Positions 52,591 through 62,491 of a stretch of 64,000 nt of DNA are shown here, piece after piece. Each line of letters starts with the position of its first letter. Within the stretch, counting starts at the first letter, position 1. Origin of the DNA: CAXBBB01 sp963793245 (GTDB lineage Bacteria > Bacteroidota > Rhodothermia > Rhodothermales > BA12); assembly GCA_963793245.1 (NCBI GenBank), contig CAWBZG010000004.1:186001-250000 (forward strand), written 5' to 3'. The translations under genes were made by a program, and so were the position numbers. The notes beneath the pieces were generated by a model. That model saw only the letters and a program-made list of their open reading frames with translations, was not told where the DNA came from and did not search any database.

Positions 52591-54988
52591 ATGGAAGCCA
52601 CCCGGCAACGACCCGCGCTCGACCTCGACACGTATCACCCGCCGTTCCGCCACGCCGCCGTTTTGGGCGCGGGCACGATGGGCGCCCAGATCGCCGCTCA
52701 CCTCGCCAACGCAGGACTGACGGTCGACCTGCTCGACGTAGCGCCGTCCGACATCGGGCGCGAGGGGCCGAACAATTCGATCGTCGAGAAGGCGTGGAAG
52801 ACGACGCAGAAGCTGTCGCCCGATCCGCTGTTTACCAAGCGCGTCGCCGAGCGCGTACGGCTGGGCAACTTCGCCGACGATTTCTCGCGCATCGAGAAGG
52901 CCGACTGGATCATCGAAGTCGTCGTCGAGCGGCTGGACGTGAAGCGCAGCGTGATGAAGCGCATCTCGGAGCACGCGCGGCCCGACGCCGTCATCTCGAC
53001 CAACACGAGCGGTATTCCCATCGGCGAGATCGCGTCCGAACTGGACGAAGACTTCCGCCGCCGCTTCCTGGGGACGCACTTCTTCAACCCGCCGCGCTAC
53101 CTCAAACTGCTCGAACTCATCCCAACGGACGACACCGACGCCGATGTGCTCAACCGCGTCGCCTACTTCGGGCGCGTGCATCTGGGCAAAGGCATCGTCG
53201 TCGCCAACGACGTTCCCTACTTCGTCGGCAACCGGCTGGGCGTCTACGCGATGATGGGCGCGATGGAGTATTGGCTCAAGCGGCGACTACACGATTGAGG
53301 AAATCGACACGCTGACGGGTACGCTGGTCGGTCACCCCAAAAGCGCGACGTTCCGCACCGCCGATGTGGTCGGACTCGACGTGCTCAAAGCCGTCGCCGA
53401 TACGCTCTACGAAAAGGCGCCAAACGACGAGAGCCGCGACCGCTTCCAGGCGCCCGACGTGCTCAACTCGCTGGTCGAAAACGGAGCACTGGGAGCCAAG
53501 ACGCGCGCGGGCTTCTACAAGAAGGAAGGCAAGTCGATCAAGAGCATCGACCCCGCCAGCGGCAGCTACGCCGACCCCAAAGAGTCGACGCTCGACGTGT
53601 CGTCGATCAAGAAAGCCGGAAGCCTGCCCGACCGCATGCGCGCACTCTGGGCCGATGACGGACGCGCGGGCCAGTTCTTCCGCCAGACGACGCGCGACCT
53701 GATGGGCTACGCCGCCCGCCGCATCCCCGAAATTACCGACCGCCCATCGGACGCCGACCGCGCCATCGAGTGGGGCTTCGGCTGGGAGATGGGGCCGTTT
53801 CGCACGTGGGACGCGCTGGGCTTCCAAACCGTCCTCGACGACCTGCGTGAGCACGACATCGCGCTCCCCAGTTGGGTCGACGAGATGGCATCTGCCGGGC
53901 ACGACGCCTTCTACCGCGACGGCGAGAGCTACGTCCCCGGCCAAGGTTACGTCGCCGACGCGCGTCCTTCTGACGAGTTCGGACTGGCCGCAATCAAGTC
54001 GGACGACAGCAAAACACTCTGGAAAAACGACGAAGCCGCCCTGCTCGACATCGGCGACGGCGTCGCGCTCTTCGAGTTCAGGAGCCGCTCCAACAGCCTG
54101 GGCCGCGAACTGATGTCCGGTCTGATGGAGGCCATCGACAAAGTCGAAAACGACGCGGATCTGCGTGGCATGATCATCGGCAACGAGGGCACCAACTTCG
54201 CCGTTGGCGCCAACCTGGGCGAAGTCGCGATGGCTGCCGCAGGAGGGATGTGGGATATGCTGGAGCAGCAGGTCGCCGGATTCCAGCAGGCGATGCAGCG
54301 CATCCGCTATTCGCCCAAACCGGTTGTGACGACGGTTCACCAGAAAGCACTGGGCGGCGGCTGCGAGATGGTGATGGCGAGTCCGCACCCCGTCGCCGCA
54401 GCCGAGAGTTACATCGGACTGGTCGAGTTGGGCGTCGGCCTGATTCCGGCAGGCACCGGCTCGACCCGGCTGGCAGCGCTGGCCTCGCGTCGCGCACCGA
54501 ATGGACACCCGAGCGAAGTGCAGAACCAGTTGCAACCGATGTTCGAAGCCGTCGCGATGGCGAACGTCGCCACGAGCGCGGTCCAGGCCAAGGCGATGGG
54601 CTTCATGGCCGAGAATGGGATCGTCGTGATGAACGCCGAGCGCCGCTTCCACGTCGCCAAGGCCGAAGTCGTCCGTCTGTCTGAGCAGGGCTACCTCGCG
54701 CCGCCGGTCGAGACCCACATTCAGGTGCTGGGGAGGGATACCGCTGCCGCATTCGGCATTGCGGTGACGCAGTTCCTGGACGGCAACTTCGTGTCCGAGT
54801 ACGACGCGTTTCTCGCCGCGCAATTCGCCCACGTCCTCACGGGCGGCGACCTGACCGGGCCGCAGTTTGTCCACGAGGACTACCTCATCGAACTCGAACG
54901 CGAGGTGTTCATGCGTCTGCTCGGTGAGACCAAGACGCAGGAGCGCATCACCGGACTCCTCACAACCGGCAAGCCGCTCCGCAACTGA
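52591..54988 (+). CDS. fadN: 3-hydroxyacyl-CoA dehydrogenase / enoyl-CoA hydratase (FadN type, one frameshift)
   Basis: This fused beta-oxidation enzyme hydrates enoyl-CoA and oxidises 3-hydroxyacyl-CoA with NAD. The N-terminal half has the NAD loop VLGAGTMGAQIAAHLA (GAGTMG at 26-31), FFNPPRYLKLLELIP and VVANDVPYFVGNRLG. The C-terminal half has a crotonase fold (MIIGNEGTNFAVGANL, KPVVTTVHQKALGGGCEM). The order dehydrogenase then hydratase and the length of about 799 residues match Bacillus FadN. The frame breaks near 53277: YWLK is followed in another frame by SGDYTIEEIDTLTG, and adding one A to the AA run restores it. It pairs with the thiolase gene downstream. An operator-like palindrome lies 30 bp upstream. 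Confidence 0.88.
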
Positions 54989-55010
54989 CGCGCTGTCCGC
55001 TTAGCCGTAC

Positions 55011-55096
55011 CGATGGGGCATGCCCCGTCGCTTGTGAGCCGTACGCTCCCAAAATTTGAACCTGCTTCCAGCCGACGTTGCATGCAACGTCGCTAC
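55011..55096. repeat. Two CATG-centred palindromes between fadN and fadA
   Basis: The first (about 55011-55031) is GATGGGGCA followed by TGCCCCGTC, palindromic apart from one pair. The second is a perfect 20 bp palindrome (55073-55092), CGACGTTGCA plus its reverse complement, followed by CTAC. The outer parts match the 28 bp element at 46973, while the inner core differs (GGGG/CCCC versus TT/AA), with both arms changed together. Confidence 0.75.
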
Positions 55097-55116
55097 GAAT
55101 ACCAACTGACTCTACA

Positions 55117-56311
55117 ATGCAACCTCGAAACGCATATATCGCCTCCGCCGTCCGCATCGCTGTGGGCAAGGCGCGAAAGGGCGCTCTCCGCAACGCCCGC
55201 CCCGAAGCGCTGGGGGCACACGTCGTCAACGCGGCGACTCAGCGCGTCAAGGGCTTAGACCTCGGACAGGTCGACGACTGTCTGATCGGCTGTGCGTTTC
55301 CCGAAGGCGCGCAGGGTATGAACATGGGCCGCATCATCGCTCAGAAATCCAGCCTGCCGGACAGCGTGCCGGGCGCGACGATCAACCGCTTCTGCTCGTC
55401 GGGTCTGCAGACGATTGTGATGGCGAGCCAGGCTATTTCCGCCGGTCACGCCAGCGTCGTCGTAGCCGGTGGCGTCGAGACGATGAGCCGGGTGCCGATG
55501 TCGGGCTTCTTCTTCCAGCCCGACCCGTCGATGGTTGCGGATAGCCCCGAAGTCTACGTGTCGATGGGCATCACCGCCGAAAACGTCGCCGACAAGTACG
55601 GCATCAGCCGAGAGGACCAGGATGCGTTTGCGCTCCAATCGCACCAGCGCGCCCTCGACGCCATCGCAAGCGGACGATTCAAAGACGAGATCGCGCCGTA
55701 CGAGATGACCGACGTGCTCTACAGCGACGAGCGATCAGCAGGCGCACACGCACACGTTCACGCACGACACGGACGAAGGCCCCCGCGCCGATACGTCGCT
55801 CGAAGCGCTGGGCCGACTGCGTCCGGCATTCCGCGCGGGTGGAAGCGTTACGGCGGGCAACAGCAGCCAGATGAACGACGGAGCGGCGGCAACCGTCGTG
55901 ATCGACGAGCATACCAAAAACGCGTTGGGCATCGACCCGATGGGGCGCGTCGTCGGCTTTGCGTTGTCGGGTGTCGCGCCCGAACTCATGGGCATCGGTC
56001 CCATCGGCGCGATCCAGAAGGTGCTCAAGCAGACCGGACTGAGCGTGTCCGACATCGACTTGGTCGAACTCAACGAAGCGTTCGCCGCCCAAGCCCTCGC
56101 CGTGATGCGCGAAGTCGGCCTCGATCAGAGCAAAGTCAACGTCAACGGCGGCGCGATTGCCTTGGGCCACCCGCTCGGATGCACTGGCGCCAAACTGACG
56201 ACGACGCTCCTCCACGAAATGGAGCGACGCGGCAGCCGCTACGGAATCGTGTCGATGTGCGTCGGTGGCGGAATGGGCGCTGCAGCCGTCATCGAAAATC
56301 TGCGACGCTGA
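55117..56311 (+). CDS. fadA: Acetyl-CoA acyltransferase / 3-ketoacyl-CoA thiolase (FadA type, one frameshift)
   Basis: The enzyme cleaves 3-ketoacyl-CoA with CoA in the last step of each beta-oxidation round. The product of about 398 residues carries the acylated cysteine Cys93 in INRFCSSGLQT, then NEAFAAQALAV, the GGAIALGHPLGCTGAK histidine motif and CVGGGMGAA with the second cysteine. The start is the ATG at 55117 (MQPRNAYIASAVR). The frame breaks near 55725-55735: after DVLYS the other frame reads TSDQQAHTHTFTHD and continues to the stop at 56309-56311. It forms a pair with fadN; the gap holds two palindromes. It ends just before a strong bidirectional terminator. Confidence 0.88.
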
Positions 56312-56340
56312 CATCGCATCGCTTGGATTTCCAAATCGGC

Positions 56341-56384
56341 AAAAGGCTTCTCGTTCGTGCACACGCACAGACGGGAAGCCTTTT
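56341..56384. terminator. Bidirectional intrinsic terminator between fadA and the thioredoxin-TPR gene
   Basis: AAAAGGCTTC (56341-56350) pairs perfectly with GAAGCCTTTT (56375-56384), extended by CGT/ACG inside. The flanking A and T runs give a U-tract in either direction. It lies in the 97 bp between the convergent genes and is the clearest terminator in the window. Confidence 0.85.
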
Positions 56385-56408
56385 CTCCGTTCGAGGCCAT
56401 CAAAAGTG

Positions 56409-57218
56409 TCAGTACAGTAGCCGGTCGAACGCGCGTCGGTGTCTCTGGGTTATCTCGTGAGCAGGGCCGAGCAGCGTGAACAGCGCGACTCCCAGACGGC
56501 GAGGCAAGTCGCTGGCGTAGAGTCGGTCGGTTTGGAGAGCCGAGAGCAACGCGTGTGCTGCAGCGTCGTAGTCGCCATCATCGAGAGCGTTCAAGGCGAG
56601 TTGCGTGTCGGATTGCCCTGCGGCTTCGGGCAAGTCCAGCGTTTTACGGCTGGCGAGCGTCCGGGCGGCATCCAAGAGTGGCACGTCGCGGCCAGCGGGA
56701 GCGTCGATTCCGGTCAGTAACTCGGACGCCAGCGATGGATCAGATAGTGCTAAGGCGCTTCCGGCGAGCAGTCGGGCTTCGGCATCGGTTGAGTCGGACT
56801 GCGCGTGAGACAGGGCTGCGTCGGCGGCTTCATCGAGCAAGCCAGCGTCAAGCGCGCGGCGGGCGCGTTCCAGGTCCGACTTGCGCTCACTCGGCAGAAA
56901 TTCGGTCAGCCATTGGCGGACAGCGTGCTCGGGAAGGACTCCCGTAAACTCGCCGACAACGGCGCCGTCCGAGAACAGTTTGACAGCGGGGATGCCTCGG
57001 ATGCCCCAGCGCTGCATCAACTCGGGGTGGGCATCGGTGTTGATCTTGACGAGCGTCCAGTCTTTGGAGTCAGCGTCGAGGCGTTCGAGCGTCGGCCCCA
57101 ACGCGCGGCACGGGCCGCACCACGGCGCCCAGAAATCGACGAGGATTGGCTGCGCGCGGCTGGCTTGAATCACGTCCCGGTCGAAGTCGAACGTGAGGTT
57201 AGGCGAAGAGGCTTCCAT
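56409..57218 (-). CDS. Thioredoxin-TPR protein (YbbN/CnoX-like)
   Basis: Residues 1-110 form a thioredoxin fold with the intact redox motif WCGPC (33-37) and the cis-proline segment IRGIPAVKLF. The remaining 160 residues are helical TPR-like repeats (LERARRALDAGLLDEAADAAL, LALNALDDGDYDAAAHALL). This combination matches YbbN/CnoX proteins, which act as cytoplasmic holdase chaperones and, where the CxxC is active, thiol oxidoreductases. No signal peptide is seen. The start at 57216-57218 (MEASSPNLTF) fits the family better than an upstream ATG at 57246-57248, which adds ten residues. It is convergent with fadA across the terminator. Confidence 0.88.
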   Translation of the reverse strand: MEASSPNLTFDFDRDVIQASRAQPILVDFWAPWCGPCRALGPTLERLDADSKDWTLVKINTDAHPELMQRWGIRGIPAVKLFSDGAVVGEFTGVLPEHAVRQWLTEFLPSERKSDLERARRALDAGLLDEAADAALSHAQSDSTDAEARLLAGSALALSDPSLASELLTGIDAPAGRDVPLLDAARTLASRKTLDLPEAAGQSDTQLALNALDDGDYDAAAHALLSALQTDRLYASDLPRRLGVALFTLLGPAHEITQRHRRAFDRLLY

Positions 57219-57253
57219 CGGAGAGTAGGTCAACGTGAGGCGATGCAACGCTC

Positions 57254-57295
57254 GGCGGCTGGGGCGGGTTTGAAGCCCGCGCAGATAGAGCCGCC
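57254..57295. repeat. Nested palindromes between thioredoxin-TPR and menG genes
   Basis: GGCGGCT (57254-57260) and AGCCGCC (57289-57295) enclose an inner palindrome around GCGGGTTTGAAGCCCGC (57264-57280). It lies in the divergent gap. It resembles the other extragenic palindromes in position but not in core sequence. Confidence 0.4.
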
Positions 57296-57357
57296 GTCGT
57301 GAACAGTCGCACGGCGTGCGCGGTTACCTCGCCTCACTCTCGCTATCCCGACTTGCC

Positions 57358-58093
57358 ATGCCCGCCCCTACACCGCCACCCATCGGAGAGAAGCCTGGCA
57401 AGAAGCAGGCCGTCGAAGCGATGTTCGACAGCATCGCACCGCAGTACGACCGCCTCAACCGCATCCTGAGCTTGGGCATCGACCAGGGCTGGCGACGCAA
57501 AGCCGTCCGCTGGCTGGGCGAGAGCAATCCGCGCACGATCCTCGACGTGGCGACGGGAACGGGTGATCTGGCGATTCAGGCCCTCGACCTCGAACCCGAT
57601 CACGTCACAGGCATCGACCTGTCCGAGCCGATGCTGGCTGTCGGGCGCAAGAAGATCGCCGCGATGGGCGAGTCGGACCGCATCACGATGCAGCAAGCCG
57701 ACGCCGCCGATCTGCCCTTCGCCGACGACACGTTCGACGCCGCGCTCGTCGCCTTCGGCGTCCGCAACTTCGAGAACCTCGACGCGGGCCTCGCCGAAAT
57801 CCGACGCGTGCTCAAGCCCGGCGGCGCGCTGATCGTTTTGGAGTTCTCGACGCCAACGTTGCCGGTCTTCCGTGAACTGTACGCGTTCTACTCGCGCTAC
57901 ATCCTGCCGTTTGTCGGCTCGCTGCTGTCGGGCAACCGGGGCGCGTACGAGTACCTGCCCGAGTCGGTCAAAGCAATTCCCCGATGGACGCGACTTCCTT
58001 AACCGGATGCAGGGCGTCGGCTACGGCGAGTTGCAGGCCATGCCGGTTACGCTGGGCGTAGCGACGATTTATCGGGGCGTCAATCCCGAGTAA
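57358..58093 (+). CDS. menG: Demethylmenaquinone / 2-polyprenyl-benzoquinol methyltransferase (one frameshift)
   Basis: This SAM-dependent C-methyltransferase completes menaquinone (or ubiquinone) synthesis. The product of about 244 residues has the UbiE/MenG N-terminal pattern MFDSIAPQYDRLNRILS, the SAM loop LDVATGTGDLAI, GIDLSEPMLAVGR, FGVRNFENLDAG and EYLPESVK near the C-terminus. Menaquinone is the likely product in this lineage. The frame breaks at 57975-57976: removing one A of the AA restores ESVKAFPDGRDFLNRMQ, the expected family ending, to the stop at 58091-58093. The ATG at 57358-57360 is preferred over the in-frame frame extension upstream. The next gene converges with 12 bp between stops. 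Confidence 0.88.
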
Positions 58094-58105
58094 ATCGGTG
58101 TTGCA

Positions 58106-58558
58106 TCAGCCCTGCTGCTGCTCTGCGTATTCGGCGGCATCGGTCTCGTCCTCGAAGAGCGTGACCTGATCGAATTTTCCGCCGCCGGTCCAGTTGTCGC
58201 CCAGGTTGTTTTCGCGGTCGAGGTAGACTTCGCCGGTTTCGGTGTTTTCGAAGACGACAAAGCGGGGCTTGTCGGGGAGTCCTTCGAGGGCTTGGGCGAG
58301 GTCGCCTTCTGGGTGACGACCCAATTCGGTGTAGCCGGGATAGTCGGTCATTCCCTCCATCCATCCGCGTAGGCGGTAGCGGCTGCGGTCGGCATTGTGG
58401 CTGAGTTGGACGGTGCGCTCGGGCTGGGCGTTGGGATCGCGGTCGTCTTCGGCTTTGGGCGCGCGCACTACGGTGCCCTCGTCGGTGCCTCGGTCTTCGT
58501 GTTTGGGAGCGGGGCCGTTGTAGGTGCCGGTCGGGGCGAGGTCGTCGTGGTCGGACAT
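58106..58558 (-). CDS. Acidic hypothetical protein, 150 residues
   Basis: The product is strongly acidic, with a disordered-looking N-terminal third (MSDHDDLAPTGTYNGPAPKH) rich in Asp, Glu and Pro. A folded-looking C-terminal part follows, with regular spacing of aromatic residues (RYRLRGWMEGMTDYPGY, FVVFENTETGEVYLDREN). There is no signal peptide or membrane segment. I do not recognise a family. It lies between convergent menG (12 bp) and the GlmU-like gene on the same strand (27 bp upstream), so it is probably the last gene of that transcript. Codon use matches the neighbours, supporting a real gene. Confidence 0.7.
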   Translation of the reverse strand: MSDHDDLAPTGTYNGPAPKHEDRGTDEGTVVRAPKAEDDRDPNAQPERTVQLSHNADRSRYRLRGWMEGMTDYPGYTELGRHPEGDLAQALEGLPDKPRFVVFENTETGEVYLDRENNLGDNWTGGGKFDQVTLFEDETDAAEYAEQQQG

Positions 58559-58585
58559 GGGGAGAGGTAGTAGGAGGAAGGAGGG

Positions 58586-59861
58586 TTAGTCGGTGGGGCG
58601 CTCGGTATTGGCCTGGACGCTGAGGTAACGCAGCAGTTCTTCCTGCTCGGGCGTCAACTCGCGGTCGCGGCGCGGCATCACGGCCTCGGCGACGCGCAAG
58701 AACTTGTCGATGCGATAGGCCATGTAGCCGCCGGGCGTTCCCCACGTGAACGCGGGCACGAAGCGCTCGTGGAAGCCGGGGCCGTAGAGGTTGCAGCCCA
58801 CGCCGACGACCGTGCCCGTATTGAACGTCGTGCCGATGCTGCATTTGGAGTGATCGCCCAGGACGAGTCCCATGAACTGCTTGCCCGTCGACTCCATCTC
58901 GCGTTTGTGCATTGAGTAAAGCGCGACCGGGCCGTAATCGTTGCGCAGGTTGGAGGTGTCCGTTCCTGCGCCGATGTTGCACCACTGGCCGACGTATGTG
59001 TGCCCCATGAACCCGTCGTGCGCCTTGTTGCTGAAGCCGAATACGATGGTCGTGTGGACCTCGCCGCCGATTTTGCAACCGGGGCCGACCGCGATGCCGT
59101 CGAGTTTCGAATTAGCATTGGCGTGCGACATCGGCCCCATGTAGAGCGGCCCGCGCAGAACGGCGCCTTCGTGGACGGTCACGCCCGCGTCGAGGTAGAT
59201 CGGCCCATTTTCGGCGGACAAGACCGCGTTGGCTTTGACCGTCACACCTTCGGCCAAGTAGATCGCGTCCTCGTCGACCAGGGCAGCCGACGGACTGAGC
59301 GTCACGTTTTCGCGCTCGACCTGTTTGTAGCCTCGGCGGAGTGCGTTGAAGTCGCGTTCGATGGCGTCGCGCACGCCATGCACCAGGTTCGGTATCGTGT
59401 CGACCAGTTTGGCGGTCGAGATGGCGACGCGCTCGGTCGACGGTCCGCCCAGGCGTGTCAGTTCTTCGCTGTCGAGAAAGTCGGGCAAGTCGACAGCGTC
59501 GGGAAGAGCGGGAATCCAGGCGGCGACGACCGTTCCGTCTTGTACGAACAGCTTGGCTGGTCCGCGCAGCGACTTGTTCGATGCGTCCGAGCGCGTCGCC
59601 CGCTCCGGCGATCCAGCGCCCATTGACGAACAGCAGGTCGACGCCTGCAGGAATGCGGTTGACGGGCAGATCATGCTCCAACCGCGCAGTCGCGGCGAGG
59701 TAGTCGCGTGTGTGGAGGATGGTGCCGGTCGCGTTGGGAAAGGCGCCTTGAAGCGTCTGCAACGTCGAGCGGATGCCCAGACGCAACGCGTAGACGGGGC
59801 GCGTGTCGACGAGGGGGCGGAGCGCGAGGGCGCCGGAATCTTCAAACGGGACGAGGAGCAT
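58586..59861 (-). CDS. GlmU-like putative sugar-1-phosphate nucleotidyltransferase (one frameshift)
   Basis: The N-terminus (MLLVPFEDSGALALRPLVDTRP, LRLGIRSTLQTLQ, LLFVNGRWIAG) matches the NTP-transferase-like domain of Bacteroidota GlmU-like proteins. The second half is a left-handed beta-helix of hexapeptide repeats (GVTVKANAVLSAENGPIYLD, GTTFNTGTVVGVGCNLYG) as in acyl- or sugar-nucleotide transferases. It probably activates a sugar for envelope polysaccharides; the substrate is unknown. The frame breaks near 59585: after AGDALGRIE the frame that continues reads ASNKSLRGPAKLFVQDG. Length of about 424 residues is normal. It is divergent from the DUF457-type gene at 59992 with 130 bp between. 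Confidence 0.83.
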
Positions 59862-59991
59862 GGGCAGAGGTGAGTTATGCTGCGCAAACTTAGACGATGC
59901 GGCTCGTGTTCGCGCGCTCAGGCTCGTCTCTCAATCGGCACAGTTGGCGGCTCGCGCGCGACTCACCTTCTGCCCTCACCAACTCTCGCAC

Positions 59992-61050
59992 GTGGACTCA
60001 CTGACTCAACTCGCGCTCGGCGCGTCGCTCGGCGAAGCCACGCTGGGCCGCAAGATCGGTCGCAAGGCGATGGCGTGGGGCGCGCTGGCCGGGACGCTCC
60101 CTGACCTCGACGTGCTTGCCGGGCCGCTGCTGACCGCTGCCGAAGCGCTGCGCTTCCACCGAGGCGCGTCGCATAGCCTGCTCTTCGCACCGTTAGTAGC
60201 GCCGTTGCTCGGGCTGCTCGTCGCCTGGCTGTATCGCAAGCGTGGCGGCGATCACGCGGACTGGAAAGGTTGGGCGTGGCTGTTCCTGTGGGCGCTCTGG
60301 ACGCACCCGATCATCGACTGGCTCACGATCTACGGCACGCAACTCCTCTGGCCGTTCTCGGACGCGCCACTCGAAGCCGGAGCACTGTTCATCATCGACC
60401 CGCTCTACACGGCCCCGCTGCTGATCGCGCTCGTCCGCAGCCTGTTCACGTCCGACGCGCAGACTCGGCTGAGGTGGAATCGGTGGGGCCTGATCGTGTC
60501 GACGGTGTACGCGTGTTGGGGCTTGTATGCGTCGCACCGCGTCGAGCAACTCGCGTGGGACAACTTGCGCGCTCAGGGGCTGGACGAGCAGGTCGACCGC
60601 GTCTTGACCGGACCCGCGCCGCTGACGACGCTGGCGTGGAACGTGTTCGCGCGGACGGATTCGGTCGTCTGGACGAGCCGCTATGCCTTTTTGGAAGACG
60701 ACGACGTATTCGCGTTCGAGCCGATCCCACGCCGCTGGGAGCGCGTCGACTCGGTGCGAGGTACCGACGCGTTCGAGGCCGTAGACTGGTTCTCTCAGGG
60801 ATTCGGCGCTGCTCGACTAGGCGATGACGGACATCTCCGCATCCACGATCTCCGGTTCGGCAGAACCCTGACGCCCGACGGTGTCGATGCCGAGGCAGGC
60901 GACGTGTTTCGGTTCGACTTCTACCGGCAGCCCGGCGGCGCGCTCACGTTTCGGCAGCTTCCGCCCAACGCCGATCTGGGCAAGACGCTATCGGCGGTTT
61001 GGCAGAGCGTCAAGGGAGAGAACCCGGCTCCAAATACGCGTTCCAATTGA
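59992..61050 (+). CDS. Membrane-bound metal-dependent hydrolase-like protein (DUF457/YdjM type)
   Basis: The GTG at 59992-59994 (VDSLTQLALGASLGEATLG) is chosen because relatives begin MDSLTQxxLGAxxGE; the longer upstream frame is unlike the family. Polar motifs GTLPDLDV, HRGASHSL and THPIIDWLTIYGTQLLWPF hold conserved His and Asp residues that could bind metal. At least four hydrophobic segments alternate with them in the first 230 residues. The C-terminal 120 residues form a soluble part (WTSRYAFLEDDDVFAFEP). The product of 352 residues is an inner-membrane protein; the reaction is not known for the family. The talC-type gene follows after 71 bp. Confidence 0.82.
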   Translation: MDSLTQLALGASLGEATLGRKIGRKAMAWGALAGTLPDLDVLAGPLLTAAEALRFHRGASHSLLFAPLVAPLLGLLVAWLYRKRGGDHADWKGWAWLFLWALWTHPIIDWLTIYGTQLLWPFSDAPLEAGALFIIDPLYTAPLLIALVRSLFTSDAQTRLRWNRWGLIVSTVYACWGLYASHRVEQLAWDNLRAQGLDEQVDRVLTGPAPLTTLAWNVFARTDSVVWTSRYAFLEDDDVFAFEPIPRRWERVDSVRGTDAFEAVDWFSQGFGAARLGDDGHLRIHDLRFGRTLTPDGVDAEAGDVFRFDFYRQPGGALTFRQLPPNADLGKTLSAVWQSVKGENPAPNTRSN

Positions 61051-61121
61051 CGCCAGCGAGGAACCGGCTGGACCGCGATCTCGTCACGCACCCTCCCCAA
61101 CACCGACTCTCCCGACCGACC

Positions 61122-61781
61122 ATGAAGTTCTTCATCGACACCGCCGACCTTGACGAAATCCGCGAAGCCGCCGCCATGGGCGTGCTCGACGGCGTCACCA
61201 CCAACCCGTCGCTCATGAAGAAGGCGGGCGACGTCAGCTTCCACGAGCACATCGTCGCCATCTGCGAACTCGTCGACGGCGACGTGTCCGCCGAAGTGAC
61301 GGCGACCGATTACGAAGGCATCCTCAAAGAAGGCCGCGAACTCGCCAAACTGCACGACAACGTCGTCGTCAAAGTGCCGCTCATCCTCGACGGCATCAAG
61401 GCGATCCGCACGTTCAGCGAAGAGGGCATCCCGACCAACTGCACCCTCTGCTTCTCGCCGACCCAAGCGCTCATCGCCGCCAAAGCCGGAGCGACGTACA
61501 TCAGCCCGTTCATCGGACGCCTCGACGACGTCTCGACGAGCGGCATGCAACTGATCGAGCAGATCGTCCAGATCTATGGCAATTACGGCTACGAGACCGA
61601 AATCCTCGCCGCCTCGATCCGCCACCCGATGCACGTGACCGAAGCTGCGATGGCCGGAGCCGACGTAGCGACGATGCCGCTGAGCGTCATCAAGTCGCTC
61701 CTCAAGCACCCGCTCACCGACAACGGTCTGGCGAAATTCCTGAGCGACTGGAAAGCCTATGAAGCCGGACTGAGCGCCTAA
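61122..61781 (+). CDS. Fructose-6-phosphate aldolase / transaldolase (TalC/Fsa family)
   Basis: The product of 219 residues has the short transaldolase form: MKFFIDTADLDEI, DGVTTNPSLM, the Schiff-base lysine Lys84 in VVVKVPL, NCTLCFSPTQALIAAKAG and SPFIGRLDD. Such proteins act as transaldolases in the pentose-phosphate pathway or as fructose-6-phosphate aldolases. Sequence alone does not separate the two, so no symbol is given. It is followed by a strong terminator hairpin (61801-61844). The upstream gap of 71 bp could hold its own promoter. Confidence 0.92.
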   Translation: MKFFIDTADLDEIREAAAMGVLDGVTTNPSLMKKAGDVSFHEHIVAICELVDGDVSAEVTATDYEGILKEGRELAKLHDNVVVKVPLILDGIKAIRTFSEEGIPTNCTLCFSPTQALIAAKAGATYISPFIGRLDDVSTSGMQLIEQIVQIYGNYGYETEILAASIRHPMHVTEAAMAGADVATMPLSVIKSLLKHPLTDNGLAKFLSDWKAYEAGLSA

Positions 61782-61800
61782 ATCTCGCTCCATTCTGCAC

Positions 61801-61844
61801 CGAACGCCTGCACCTCGTCGGAGGTGTGGGCGTTCGCGCGTTTT
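61801..61844 (+). terminator. Intrinsic terminator after the TalC-type aldolase gene
   Basis: CGAACGCC (61801-61808) pairs with GGCGTTCG (61829-61836), and CACCTC with GAGGTG inside, over a GTCG loop with a small TG/TG internal loop. CGCG then TTTT follow. It lies between the aldolase stop and the TRIC-type start at 61862, so the latter probably has its own start signal or is reached by read-through. Confidence 0.8.
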
Positions 61845-61861
61845 CAGCCAGCGCCCAGCCG

Positions 61862-62491
61862 ATGACCGACTCTGCGTCTCAACTCTTTGCCGCCCTCGAT
61901 CTTGCGGGTACGTTCGTGTTTGCCGTTGCCGGTGGGTTTCGGGGAACGCGCCACTCGCTCGACCTGCTGGGCGTGCTCGTGCTCGCCGTCGTGACGGGCG
62001 TCGGCGGCGGGCTGATTCGCGACATGCTGATCGGCGCGACGCCCGCCGCTTCGCTGGCCGACGAGCGCTACCTGATTATTTGCTTGATCGGCGGCATCAT
62101 CGCGTTTTTAGCAGCGGGACGGGTGGCGCAGCAGTGGAATAAAGTCATGATCGCCGACGCGGTCGGACTGGGCGTGTTCGCGGCCATCGGCGCGGCCAAG
62201 GCGTCGGCTTTTGGGCTGGGGCCGGTCGGGGTGATGGGTATGGCTGCGCTGACAGCGACGGGCGGCGGGGCGATCCGGGACGTGCTCGTCGGCGAGATTC
62301 CCGCCGTCATCCGCCACGACTTCTACGCGACAGCGGCGATTATCGGAGGGGCCGTGTTTCTGGGTGCCGAATGGGTCGGGTTGTCAAACGCATGGGCAAT
62401 CTGGTCGACGACGCTGATCGTGACGGGACTCCGGTTCTGGGCGATGGTCGGCAACCTGCGCCTGCCGACTGCTGGCGCGGTGGCGGAGTGA
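61862..62491 (+). CDS. TRIC-type cation channel family protein (UPF0126)
   Basis: The 209-residue product is almost wholly hydrophobic, with about seven membrane segments in two homologous halves. Each half carries the family motif: GGGLIRDML in the first and GGGAIRDVL in the second. Bacterial relatives are homotrimeric monovalent-cation channels of the inner membrane, related to animal TRIC channels. The start is the ATG at 61862-61864 (MTDSASQLFAALDL); an upstream frame to 61826 overlaps the terminator hairpin. It converges with the lipoprotein hydrolase gene across a 178 bp gap. Confidence 0.9.
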   Translation: MTDSASQLFAALDLAGTFVFAVAGGFRGTRHSLDLLGVLVLAVVTGVGGGLIRDMLIGATPAASLADERYLIICLIGGIIAFLAAGRVAQQWNKVMIADAVGLGVFAAIGAAKASAFGLGPVGVMGMAALTATGGGAIRDVLVGEIPAVIRHDFYATAAIIGGAVFLGAEWVGLSNAWAIWSTTLIVTGLRFWAMVGNLRLPTAGAVAE

